Positions 1-6,808 of a stretch of 27,611 nt of DNA are shown piece after piece. The DNA is taken from contig DASYRM010000216.1 of assembly GCA_036004405.1 (NCBI GenBank), positions 1 to 27,611 of the forward strand, written 5' to 3'. Numbering within the stretch: position 1 is the stretch's first letter; every line of letters starts with the position of its first letter. The DNA comes from DASYRM01 sp036004405 (GTDB lineage: Bacteria; Acidobacteriota; Vicinamibacteria; Vicinamibacterales; UBA2999). Under the pieces are notes generated by a model that was not told the DNA's origin, searched no databases, and worked only from the letters and a program-made list of their open reading frames with translations. The position numbers and the translations under genes are program-made.

Positions 1-3
1 GCA

Positions 4-26
4 GGCGGACCTCTTCGAGGTCCGCC
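4..26. repeat. Intergenic palindrome, GGCGGACCT type
   Basis: Perfect inverted repeat with 10-base arms (4-13 and 17-26) around a 3-base loop, followed by the tag TCTACG seen at the other copies of this family. A second partial tag (CCTCTACGTA) lies at 41-50, probably a remnant of another copy. It sits upstream of the first gene's -10 box. It could act as a terminator for a gene left of the window, but there is no U-tract. Confidence 0.75.
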
Positions 27-65
27 TCTACGTACCTCAGCCTCTACGTACGCCAGCGAAGCTCG

Positions 66-71
66 TATAAT
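66..71 (+). promoter_or_regulatory. Candidate -10 box for the gene at 120
   Basis: TATAAT matches the sigma-70 -10 consensus exactly. No good -35 element stands 16-18 bases upstream, where the palindrome tag lies, so the call rests on the -10 alone. The gene also has a Shine-Dalgarno-like GGAGA at 108-112, 7 bases before the ATG. Confidence 0.4.
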
Positions 72-119
72 TCCGCCGCGCCCTGATTCTCGCCCTCGAA
101 TTCGCCTGGAGAAATCTCT

Positions 120-818
120 ATGTCACGCACCCGTCTCGCCCTGCTGGCTTTCACGTTCATCGCCTCGTCGGTCTCGGCGTTCGCGCAGCAGCCGGCGGCT
201 CCGGCCGCAGGCGGGCGCGCGGGTGGGCCGAACCGCGGACGTCCTCCGCTCTTCTTCAAAGAGGAGTGGAAGCAGACCGAGAAGGGCGGCGAGCACCCGG
301 TGGACGCGGCCGTCGCGCTCAGCAATCCCAATCTGGAGCTCAAGCTCTACGGGCCGGCGACGAAGGAATTCCTCATGACCGGCAGCGCCGGCGACGAGAA
401 CAACCCGACGCACTTGTGGACGGGCATGTGCACGTCACCCTGCGCCGCCACGCTCCGCGACAAGACCAACATGGTCGATCTGTCCGGGCTGGCGCGGATC
501 AAGTGGAACACCAAGATGTCGGGCTTCCATCAGGTGCGGCCGCTCATCAAGCTGGCCGACGGCACGTATCTCGTGGGCGACAAGGCCGACGGGTCGATCA
601 CCGACTGGCTGTGGAGCGAGATTTCGATCGCCGACGTGAAGTGGGTGCGCGTCGACATCGCCACCGGCGTCACCAAGGGGGCGTTCGTGGCCAATCCGGA
701 CCTTACCAAGGTGGACGAGGTGGGCTACATCGACCTGATGCCGGGCAGCGGCCACGGCCAGGGCGGCTGGTCCGACGTGGCGCAGATCGAAGTCTACGGG
801 CGGCCGGTCAAGAGGTAG
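120..818 (+). CDS. Secreted protein of unknown function
   Basis: The 232-residue product starts with a clear signal peptide (basic MSRTR, hydrophobic core, A-F-A-Q-Q cleavage region near residue 23), followed by a Pro/Ala/Gly-rich linker to about residue 40. The rest has the alternating hydrophobic pattern of a secreted beta-sandwich. It includes two close cysteines (CTSPC) and ends in 'WSDVAQIEVYGRP', a closing strand of a kind I associate with carbohydrate-binding-like secreted proteins; that comparison is impression only. The ATG is supported by GGAGA 7 bases upstream. The next gene begins 4 bases after the stop, so the two are probably co-transcribed. I do not recognise a catalytic motif and assign no function. 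Confidence 0.85.
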   Translation: MSRTRLALLAFTFIASSVSAFAQQPAAPAAGGRAGGPNRGRPPLFFKEEWKQTEKGGEHPVDAAVALSNPNLELKLYGPATKEFLMTGSAGDENNPTHLWTGMCTSPCAATLRDKTNMVDLSGLARIKWNTKMSGFHQVRPLIKLADGTYLVGDKADGSITDWLWSEISIADVKWVRVDIATGVTKGAFVANPDLTKVDEVGYIDLMPGSGHGQGGWSDVAQIEVYGRPVKR

Positions 819-822
819 ACGG

Positions 823-1197
823 GTGGCGCGCGGGCTCGGCTTCGCCGACGTACGGCGCATTGCCGCCGGCCTCGACGGCATCGAGGAGTCCACGGCGTAC
901 GGGTCGCCCTGCCTGAAGGTGAACAAGACGATGATCGCGGGCATTGCGATCAACAAGGCCGCCGAGCCGAACTCGCTGATGATCCGGATGCCGATCGATC
1001 AGCGCGACGAGCTGATTGCCGAGCAGCCGGACATCTACTACCTGAAGCCGCACTACGAGCCGTATCCGTGCGTCCTGGTGCGGCTCGGCAAGGTGCACCG
1101 CGACGCACTGAAGGACCTGCTGACCGGCGCCTGGCGCCGCGCGTCGGCCGAAAAGCCCCGTCCATCCCGATCCAAAACCCGACGGCCGGTGTCTTAA
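823..1197 (+). CDS. MmcQ/YjbR-like protein
   Basis: A 124-residue protein resembling the YjbR/MmcQ family (CyaY-like fold): an N-terminal helix (DVRRIAAGLDGIEES), then 'AYGSPCLKVNKTMIAGI', 'LMIRMP.DQRDELIAEQPDIYYLKPHYEPYPCVLVRL' and a C-terminal helix 'DALKDLLTGAWRRA'. Members of this family are small cytoplasmic proteins often annotated as possible DNA-binding; the biochemical role is not settled. The start is GTG, 4 bases after the preceding stop. AAGAGG at 810-815 lies just before that stop and fits as its ribosome site, which suggests translational coupling. The last 15 residues are basic and probably unstructured. Confidence 0.85.
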   Translation: MARGLGFADVRRIAAGLDGIEESTAYGSPCLKVNKTMIAGIAINKAAEPNSLMIRMPIDQRDELIAEQPDIYYLKPHYEPYPCVLVRLGKVHRDALKDLLTGAWRRASAEKPRPSRSKTRRPVS

Positions 1198-1218
1198 GTC
1201 TCTGGGAGCACCCGCTCC

Positions 1219-2493
1219 ATGAGACCAGCCTTGCTCTCCCAACCGGCCGACGCGCTGCCCGGGAGCCCGCGACGCGGTGTCGCCGGCACACTGGGGCTGC
1301 ACGCCACCGTCCTCGTCGCGCTGGTGGTCGCAACGTTCCTCGGCGCGCCACGGCTTCCCCCGACGGCGATGATGCCGGCGACGGTAGGCGCCAAGGTCGT
1401 GGAGGCAGCCCCGCCGCCCCCGGTGCTCGTGCGCACCGGCCCCCTGCTCGAGGCCGTGGACGCCTCGTCATCGGCGCCCGCGGTCTTCTCCGCCGACGAT
1501 TTCACGTTCGACACCTCCAGGATTCGCGCCCACCGCAACATCCTGTTTCCGTTCCTCACCGGCGAGCTCACGTTCCTCGGCGAGATGCAGCGGATCGCGG
1601 CCGCCGAGCAGCGGCGGCTGCACAATCCGCTCGGCAGCCGGGGCCGGAAACAGGGCGCCGCCCCGCCGCTCGCCCTGTCGGCGAGGGCGCGCGAGGCGCT
1701 GATCGATCGCGCCTGGTCGCGGCGCGACCGCTGGGCCAGCCTCGCGCCGATTGTCGATCTGACCGCGCGCTACGACGCCGATGACGGCGACCTCCCCACC
1801 GTGGTACGCGGCCACGTCGAGCGCAACCTGCTGCAGCTCTACGTCGAGTCGATGCCCAAGGACCCGCGCTTCTGGGTGATGCTGGGGCTGGCCGCCGACC
1901 ACGTGGACGTGGTCGAGTTCGTCGGGCGCTACGCGCGCCAGCATCCGTCGAGCCGCACGACGACCGAGCTGCTGTTCCTCCTCGACGAGCTCGCCCAGGC
2001 CAGCCACGACGCCTGGGTGGTGCTGATGGACGCCGGCATCGACGAGCTGACCCTCACCAAGAAGGCCAGCCCCGCAAACCTCGCACTGGCCCGGCAGCTC
2101 AAGCGCGGCTACGAGGAGTGGGCGCACGCTCACGCCGCGGACACGCCGCAGACGCTCGAGGCGCGGTATGACGCGGTGCGGCTCGCAATTCTGACGGCGA
2201 TCGTGGACACCAGCCCCGACGGCTACGGGGTGGCCGACGCGAGGTTTCTGGCGGGACGTCTGCTGTGGGACCGCAACGACCTTGCGGGCGCGGTGCGGTG
2301 GTGGCGCGGCATGAAGGCCGACGAGCGGGCGGGCTACGCCCAAGTGCGCGCCGATATCGCGCGCGCCCTGCAGCCGGACGGCACGGTGGACGTGCTGCGC
2401 GTGCTGCCCGCGCTCGGCGCCGAGCGCGGGCGCTGGCTTCGCGAGTCGGCCGACCGGCTCACGCGCTTCGGGTTCACCCCGCAGACGTTCTAG
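1219..2493 (+). CDS. Membrane-anchored helical protein, unknown function
   Basis: A 424-residue protein with a short cytoplasmic N-terminus, one membrane segment (about residues 25-43, 'LGLHATVLVALVVATFL'), then a Pro-rich stretch (APPPPPV). This is the N-terminal layout of TonB-type energy transducers. No TonB C-terminal domain follows: the rest, from about residue 110, is Arg/Ala/Leu-rich and helical with TPR-like stretches near residues 215-400 (for example 'LAGRLLWDRNDLAGAVRWWRGM'). The ATG is preceded by GGAG at 1205-1208. It starts 22 bases after the YjbR-like stop, so it may share that transcript. It could be a scaffold or assembly protein of the periplasm; nothing visible fixes a function. 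Confidence 0.8.
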   Translation: MRPALLSQPADALPGSPRRGVAGTLGLHATVLVALVVATFLGAPRLPPTAMMPATVGAKVVEAAPPPPVLVRTGPLLEAVDASSSAPAVFSADDFTFDTSRIRAHRNILFPFLTGELTFLGEMQRIAAAEQRRLHNPLGSRGRKQGAAPPLALSARAREALIDRAWSRRDRWASLAPIVDLTARYDADDGDLPTVVRGHVERNLLQLYVESMPKDPRFWVMLGLAADHVDVVEFVGRYARQHPSSRTTTELLFLLDELAQASHDAWVVLMDAGIDELTLTKKASPANLALARQLKRGYEEWAHAHAADTPQTLEARYDAVRLAILTAIVDTSPDGYGVADARFLAGRLLWDRNDLAGAVRWWRGMKADERAGYAQVRADIARALQPDGTVDVLRVLPALGAERGRWLRESADRLTRFGFTPQTF

Positions 2494-2501
2494 AACGTAG
2501 A

Positions 2502-2572
2502 GGCGGACCTTCCGCCTTCGCCAAGGCTTCGGCGGACTCGCCGTAGCTCTAGCGGAGGCGGTCAGGTCCGCC
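2502..2572. repeat. Composite palindrome with nested second element
   Basis: Outer arms GGCGGACCT (2502-2510, preceded by CGTAGA) and AGGTCCGCC (2564-2572) match the other hairpins of this window but are 53 bases apart instead of 2. The interior begins with its own inverted repeat, TCCGCC (2511-2516) and GGCGGA (2531-2536), around TTCGCCAAGGCTTC. It looks like a second palindromic element placed in the loop of the first. The outer right arm ends exactly at the stop codon of the cupin gene (2572-2574). The element lies between convergent genes and could act as a two-way terminator. Confidence 0.7.
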
Positions 2573-3204
2573 TAGTTCGACGGCGCGTGCGGCGTGTTGA
2601 GCCACACGCGCGACGCGGCCTCGTCCTTCAGCGGCGTCACCTTGTCCGGATCGATCCGCACCATCAGGTAGACGATGTGGTCGTCGATCTTGGTGAACCA
2701 GTGTCCGGTGCCGGCCGGAATCACCATCACGTCGCCCGGCTTGAGCTGGTGCGCGACGCCGTTGCGAATCGTGGACCCGTTGTTGCCGGGGCCGTTGAAC
2801 AGTCGAACCGTTTCCTGCGTGGCGGGTCGGCGCTGCATGTCGGCGATGTCCGGGCCGGTCACGAGCGTCGCCGTGCCTTCGATCACGTGGTAGACCTCGC
2901 TGACGAGGTCGTGCTCGGCCACGGAATTGGTCCCGGGCTTGTCCAGTTTGCCGCGGTACACCACGCCCACGCCCACGTGCGCCTTGCCGATCTCGACGTC
3001 GCGGATCTGCTGATCGATCAGGCGCTCTTTCATCGCCTTGGCGACGTACTCCTTGATCTCACTCTCTGACAAGTAGGTACCCGGGCAGTTCGTGCACTGC
3101 GGCTTCGGACCGTTGTCCTGCGCGCCGAGCGCCACCACGAGCCCGGCAATCCCGCACGCCACGCCACCAAGAGCCACGATCCACGACGACTTCGACACAG
3201 CCAT
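2572..3204 (-). CDS. Membrane-anchored cupin-domain protein
   Basis: A 210-residue protein with an N-terminal hydrophobic segment (residues 8-28, ending GAQD), either an uncleaved anchor or a signal peptide, then a CTNC motif (37-40) and a single cupin barrel. Cupin motif 1 is seen at H98, E103, H106 and G110 ('AEHDLVSEVYHVIEG'). Motif 2 is at G157-P163-G165-H168 ('GDVMVIPAGTGHWF'). These are likely metal ligands, so a small-molecule-binding or oxygenase/isomerase-like role outside the cytoplasm is possible, substrate unknown. I chose the ATG at 3204 because AAAGGA stands just upstream and the anchor follows at once; an upstream in-frame ATG at 3276 would add 24 residues encoded within a palindromic repeat. 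Confidence 0.88.
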   Translation of the reverse strand: MAVSKSSWIVALGGVACGIAGLVVALGAQDNGPKPQCTNCPGTYLSESEIKEYVAKAMKERLIDQQIRDVEIGKAHVGVGVVYRGKLDKPGTNSVAEHDLVSEVYHVIEGTATLVTGPDIADMQRRPATQETVRLFNGPGNNGSTIRNGVAHQLKPGDVMVIPAGTGHWFTKIDDHIVYLMVRIDPDKVTPLKDEAASRVWLNTPHAPSN

Positions 3205-3223
3205 AGGGATCCTTTCGCTGGTC

Positions 3224-3312
3224 GGGCAGGTTGGCGCGGCCCGCTCAGAACGCGGCCCGCGCGCAGTGTCTGGCAAACCGGCTTAACGCCGGTTCGCGAT
3301 TTGACCTGCCCC
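3224..3312. repeat. Composite intergenic palindrome between cupin and MscS genes
   Basis: Outer arms GGGCAGGT (from 3224) and ACCTGCCC (ending about 3311), followed by the family tag CTACG. Inside are a perfect 7-base hairpin, AACCGGC (3276-3282) and GCCGGTT (3288-3294), and two direct copies of CGCGGCCCGC (3235-3244 and 3251-3260). It lies between divergent genes, so a role as a terminator is unlikely here; it looks like an interrupted member of the same family. Confidence 0.6.
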
Positions 3313-3362
3313 TACGAACACCGCCAACTACGTGCGGCGGATTCTACGGCATCATTAGCGTG

Positions 3363-4433
3363 ATGCCTCCGTGGATCGATCATCTGCCGACCTGGGTGCC
3401 ACCCGCCCTCTACGCCGTCGCGACCATCGCGGGCTCCTACCTGCTCGGGCGCATCCTCAAGGAGCTCGTCGCCGGCTGGCTCGTGCGCATGGCGAGCGGC
3501 GCGCACGGCCAGTGGAACGACATCCTCGTCGGCGAGCTGCGGACCCACGTGCCGCTGTGGAGCCTGCTGCTCGGCCTCCGGATCTCGTTGAACTACTGGC
3601 CGATCCCCGACAAGTGGCTGCACCTGGCCTCCACGGGCATCTCGGTGATGCTGTTCGCGTCCATCACCCTGGCGCTGGGCGGGATTGCCGCCAAGCTCGT
3701 CGGTGCCTACGGCGCGCGCGCCGTGCCCGGAGTCCCGATTTCCAACCTCACCCGCAACGTCGTGCGTCTGGTCGTGATCGCCGGCGGCCTGCTGGTGGTC
3801 CTGAACGAGCTCGGCATCGAAATCCGCCCGATGCTCGCTGCCCTGGGCGTCGGCGGCCTGGCGGTGGCCCTGGCACTGCAGGAACCGCTCGCCAACCTGT
3901 TCGCGGGGCTGTTCGTGTCGCTTGCGGGTCAGGTCCGCATCGGCGACCACGTCAAGCTCGACTCGGGCGTCGAAGGCAGGATCGTGGACTTCAACTGGCG
4001 GTCCACGTGGCTGGAAGTCCCCGGCGGCAGCGTGGCCGTGGTCCCGAACTCGAAGCTCTCCCAGTCGATCGTGACGAACTTCAACCTGCCGAACCCGGAG
4101 CTCGCCATCCCGATCCAGTTCACGATTCGCTTCGAAGAGGACCCGGTGAAGGCCGAGCGGACTGCTCTGGAGGTGGCGCGGGCGGTGATGCGCGACACGC
4201 CGGGAGCGGCCCCGAAGTTCGAGCCGACCGTCCGCTTTCACACGTTCGGGGATCTCGGCCTGAAGGGCACGGTCACGCTCAGGGCGTCCACGTGGGGCGA
4301 TCAGGTCCTCATCCGCCACCGGTTCGTCGTCGCCATGCACGACCGCTTCAGAGCCGACGGCATCGAGCTCGTGTCTACCGCACCGCCCAGGCCGGCGGCG
4401 CCGCAGGCACCGCCGACGGCGCCTCCCAGTTAG
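3363..4433 (+). CDS. MscS-type mechanosensitive channel
   Basis: About 356 residues: four to five membrane segments, then the MscS beta domain and a C-terminal alpha/beta domain. The pore helix is recognisable as 'MLAALGVGGLAVALALQEPLANLFAGLFVSLAGQVRIGDHV', with the Gly/Ala packing pattern of MscS TM3. The beta-domain signature follows: 'GVEGRIVDFNWRSTWLEVPGGSVAVVPNSKLSQSIVTNF'. The family releases solutes from the cell under hypo-osmotic stress. The start is ATG 3363 (or GTG 3360 directly before it); upstream in-frame sequence from 3231 runs through a palindromic repeat and is not protein-like. The last residues are Pro/Ala-rich. The stop codon overlaps that of the convergent NTF2-like gene. 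Confidence 0.9.
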   Translation: MPPWIDHLPTWVPPALYAVATIAGSYLLGRILKELVAGWLVRMASGAHGQWNDILVGELRTHVPLWSLLLGLRISLNYWPIPDKWLHLASTGISVMLFASITLALGGIAAKLVGAYGARAVPGVPISNLTRNVVRLVVIAGGLLVVLNELGIEIRPMLAALGVGGLAVALALQEPLANLFAGLFVSLAGQVRIGDHVKLDSGVEGRIVDFNWRSTWLEVPGGSVAVVPNSKLSQSIVTNFNLPNPELAIPIQFTIRFEEDPVKAERTALEVARAVMRDTPGAAPKFEPTVRFHTFGDLGLKGTVTLRASTWGDQVLIRHRFVVAMHDRFRADGIELVSTAPPRPAAPQAPPTAPPS

Positions 4434-4981
4434 CGCGCGGGCGGCTTGGAGCCGCGCGACACTTCCTGCTGAGTGGCGGCGAGCACGTGCGTGCGTGTCT
4501 TGAAGCGCCAGCCCTGCGGCGTCTTCACGTAGACGTCGTCGTAGCGCCCCTGCGCTTCCACCTTGCCGGGCTCGCCGTCGAGGCCGATGGCGATCAGATA
4601 CACCTTGCCCGTCGCGGCGCCGGGCGCCGGCTCGATCACGTGGTTGACGAGCATGTGCTTGATGCCGGCCCAGGGCACGTCGGTGCAGTCCGGCCGACCG
4701 CCGCGCGCCGCCTCGGCCAGCTTCTCGCGCCCTTCGAAGCGGTTGAGGATCTTGCCGCCGCGCGAGGTGTAGAACGCCCCGTCGGACGTGTAGAGATCGG
4801 CGTAGTCGTAGCCCTTGTTGGTGCACTCGTCGATCGCGTAGGCGTACTTCGACACCAGCTGCTGAATCGCGATGTAGTCCTGCGGCGAAAGCGTAGCGGC
4901 GGTCTGAGCCTGCACCGCGACGATACCCGCCACGACGGTCAGGGCTGCAATGAGCGCGCACGTGCGGCGAGGCGCGGTCAT
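4430..4981 (-). CDS. Secreted NTF2/SnoaL-like protein
   Basis: A 183-residue protein with a signal peptide (MTAPRRT, hydrophobic core, cleavage near VQAQT, residue 26) and one NTF2-like/SnoaL-type fold. The pattern is typical: helix 'DYIAIQQLVSKYAYAID', then 'YADLYTSDGAFYTSRGGKILNRFEGREKLAEAA' and a beta-sheet half ending 'VKTPQGWRFKTRTHVLAA'. Such folds bind or convert small hydrophobic molecules; the ligand is unknown. The start ATG overlaps the stop of the upstream hydrolase gene in an ATGA arrangement, indicating translational coupling. The TAA stop overlaps the MscS TAG on the opposite strand. Confidence 0.88.
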   Translation of the reverse strand: MTAPRRTCALIAALTVVAGIVAVQAQTAATLSPQDYIAIQQLVSKYAYAIDECTNKGYDYADLYTSDGAFYTSRGGKILNRFEGREKLAEAARGGRPDCTDVPWAGIKHMLVNHVIEPAPGAATGKVYLIAIGLDGEPGKVEAQGRYDDVYVKTPQGWRFKTRTHVLAATQQEVSRGSKPPAR

Positions 4982-5925
4982 TGCCGCAGCTCCGCCATGA
5001 GCGCGTCGAGCTGCTGATACTGCAGGCAGCCTCCCGTCGGCGGGCTCGGCGGACATCCGGTGGAGCGCCAGCCGTAGTCGTTCTCGAGTACCTTCGCGAC
5101 CTCGGCTTTGGTCTTGCCGCCTTTGATGAGCCCGGTCAACCGCGTCACCATGGCCGCGACCTTGCCGCGAAAGGTCACGAGGTCCGCCTTCGTCGCCAGG
5201 GCCCCGTGGCCCGGAATGATGGTGTCGAAGTCGAGTTTGAGGATGCCGTCCACCGTCCTCGCCCACGCGGTGAGACTGCCGCCCTGGTTGTAGTCCGCGT
5301 AGATCGGCAGCGCCAGCGGCCGCGGCGGCGCGCCGGCGCGACCGGCACCAGCCGGGAAGTTCAGGAACAGATCGCCGGTGTGAATGGCGCGGAGCTCCGG
5401 GAACAGGATCACCGCGTCGCCGCTCGTATGGCCGCGGCCGAAGTAGTGCGCCTGCACGACCTTGTCGCCAAGGTTCACGTCGAGCTCGTCGGTGAAGGTG
5501 ATGCGCGGCAGGCCGATCGGCGTGCCCGGCGTGTCTTCGTAATACGGGCGCTTGATGTCCTTGAGATTGGCGCGGACGTTCTTGTGCGCGATCACCTCGG
5601 CGAGCGGCAGCATCTTGAAGTCGCCGCCGGCATGGTCGTCGTGCTGATGCGTGTTGATGACGTACTTGAGCGGCTTGTCGGTGACCGTCTTGATCTGTTT
5701 GAGGATGTCGTCGTGGTTGCGGTCGAACATGTCGTCCACGAGGATGACGCCCTCGGCCGTGGTGTAGAGCGCGATGTTGCCGCCCTCGCCCGAGATCATG
5801 TAGAGGTCGCCTTTGACCCGCTCGGTCTTGAGTGCCCCCGGCGGCTTGGCCGTTTGCGTGAGCACCCACGCCGTCTGCGCCACCAACAGCGCGGCGACGG
5901 CGAGTATGAGCTGTCTGCGCGTCAT
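4978..5925 (-). CDS. Exported metallo-beta-lactamase-fold hydrolase
   Basis: A 315-residue protein with an N-terminal signal peptide (residues 1-26, MTRRQLILAVAALL...) and an MBL fold. The metal-binding signature is complete: H93-x-H95-x-D97-H98 (THQHDDHAGG), H166 (GRGHTSGD), D185 (HTGD) and H240 (IIPGHG). It resembles periplasmic MBL-fold enzymes of the class-B beta-lactamase-like/SoxH type; whether it acts on beta-lactams or on another ester or thioester cannot be told. The start at 5925 is chosen because the signal peptide begins there and a -10 box lies just upstream; the longer reading frame to 6021 runs over the divergent gene's promoter. It is the first gene of a two-gene operon with the NTF2-like protein. 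Confidence 0.9.
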   Translation of the reverse strand: MTRRQLILAVAALLVAQTAWVLTQTAKPPGALKTERVKGDLYMISGEGGNIALYTTAEGVILVDDMFDRNHDDILKQIKTVTDKPLKYVINTHQHDDHAGGDFKMLPLAEVIAHKNVRANLKDIKRPYYEDTPGTPIGLPRITFTDELDVNLGDKVVQAHYFGRGHTSGDAVILFPELRAIHTGDLFLNFPAGAGRAGAPPRPLALPIYADYNQGGSLTAWARTVDGILKLDFDTIIPGHGALATKADLVTFRGKVAAMVTRLTGLIKGGKTKAEVAKVLENDYGWRSTGCPPSPPTGGCLQYQQLDALMAELRQ

Positions 5926-5931
5926 CCGCGG

Positions 5932-5937
5932 ACTATA
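5932..5937 (-). promoter_or_regulatory. Candidate -10 box for the MBL-fold gene
   Basis: TATAGT on the minus strand ends 6 bases before the ATG at 5925, so transcription would begin at or next to the start codon and the mRNA would be leaderless or nearly so. A weak TTTGTG lies about 16 bases further upstream. No Shine-Dalgarno sequence is visible. Confidence 0.45.
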
Positions 5938-5967
5938 GCACTCGCGACAGCAGCACAAATCACTCGT

Positions 5968-5973
5968 TATAGT
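5968..5973 (+). promoter_or_regulatory. Candidate -10 box for the membrane-protein gene
   Basis: TATAGT, 10 bases before the ATG at 5984, predicts a transcript with only a few untranslated bases. It is the same hexamer as the divergent -10 at 5932-5937. No clear -35 or ribosome site is present. Confidence 0.4.
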
Positions 5974-5983
5974 AGTGACCTCG

Positions 5984-6748
5984 ATGAGCCGACGCTCCCG
6001 TCCTGCTCCTGCCGCGCGCATCGCGGCCGTTCCGCCGCTCTACCACTTTGGAGTGAGGCTGTTCGCCGGCTTCACGATGGCGATGCTCGTGGCATTCTGG
6101 CCGAGCTATTTCTCGCGCCTGGCCGATCAGCCCTCGGCGCACCCGCACATGCACGGCCTCGCGATGACGGCGTGGCTCGTGCTGCTCATCGCCCAGGGGT
6201 CGCTGATGCGCTCCGGGAACCGCGCGCTGCACCGCCGCCTCGGACTGCTCTCGTACCTGCTGGTGCCGGTGATCGTCGTGGTGACGCTGCGGTTCGTCCA
6301 CTTCACCGTGCAGGAGAGCCCGGACCTCGGCGACTACGGGCTGTTCTTCCTGGCGCTGGTGGTCCTGACGCTGGTGACGTTCGTGGCGCTCTTCGGGCTG
6401 GCGATGCTCTACCGCGCGCGTCCGGCCGTGCACGCGCGCTTCATGGTCTCGACGCTCTTCCCGCTCTTTCCCCCGGTGACGGACCGGCTGATCGCCAGGT
6501 TCGCGCCGTCGATCATCGACGCGATGCCGCGGATCGGCGGCGCACCCATCCTGCAGGTCGCGGGGTTCGGCATCGCCGACGCCATCCTTGCCGGACTGGT
6601 GATCTGGGATTGGCAGAAGAACCGAAGACTGGTGTTCCTGGTCGCGCTCGCCATCGTGGTGGCTGGGCAGGCCGCCATCCTGAACGCCCACCGGCTCGGG
6701 GCGTGGCAGGCCTTCGGGCCGTGGTTCGTGGGGTTGCCGCTGACATAG
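5984..6748 (+). CDS. Polytopic membrane protein, unknown function
   Basis: About 254 residues with six to seven hydrophobic segments: 'FAGFTMAMLVAFWPSYF', 'GLAMTAWLVLLIAQGSL', 'LLSYLLVPVIVVVTL', 'LFFLALVVLTLVTFVALFGLAML', 'FMVSTLFPLFPPV', 'VAGFGIADAILAGLVIW' and 'LVFLVALAIVVAGQAAI'. Histidines in 'AHPHMHGLAM' and 'NRALHRRLG' flank the second and third segments in a way reminiscent of haem-binding membrane proteins, but I cannot name the family. I take ATG 5984 over GTG 5975, which lies only 2 bases after the -10 box. The divergent MBL operon shares the 58-base promoter region. Confidence 0.82.
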   Translation: MSRRSRPAPAARIAAVPPLYHFGVRLFAGFTMAMLVAFWPSYFSRLADQPSAHPHMHGLAMTAWLVLLIAQGSLMRSGNRALHRRLGLLSYLLVPVIVVVTLRFVHFTVQESPDLGDYGLFFLALVVLTLVTFVALFGLAMLYRARPAVHARFMVSTLFPLFPPVTDRLIARFAPSIIDAMPRIGGAPILQVAGFGIADAILAGLVIWDWQKNRRLVFLVALAIVVAGQAAILNAHRLGAWQAFGPWFVGLPLT

Positions 6749-6775
6749 GGCTCGTGGGCGGGCACGACCACAACA

Positions 6776-6808
6776 ATGCCATATATCTATGGCATGATCG
6801 TATGGCAT
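6776..6808 (+). promoter_or_regulatory. VapBC operator: three phased half-sites
   Basis: A perfect inverted repeat has 8-base arms, ATGCCATA (6776-6783) and TATGGCAT (6788-6795), around TATC. A third copy of the right arm, TATGGCAT, lies at 6801-6808 and overlaps the vapB start codon. The two right arms are spaced 13 bases apart. Ribbon-helix-helix antitoxins with their toxins bind such repeats to repress their own promoter, so this is the likely autoregulatory operator. Confidence 0.65.

Noticed and set aside
2265..2546. Possible small gene ending in AFAKASAD
   Set aside because: It overlaps the gene at 1219-2493 in another frame, and its last part is a translated palindromic element.
3092..3286. 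Small plus-strand open frame opposite the cupin start
   Set aside because: No ribosome site; it translates the antisense of the cupin signal region and the palindromic repeat.
3371..5017. Long plus-strand open frame over the MscS and NTF2-like genes
   Set aside because: Arg/Gly/Ala-rich translation of the wrong frame of GC-rich DNA; the real genes in other frames have clear domains.
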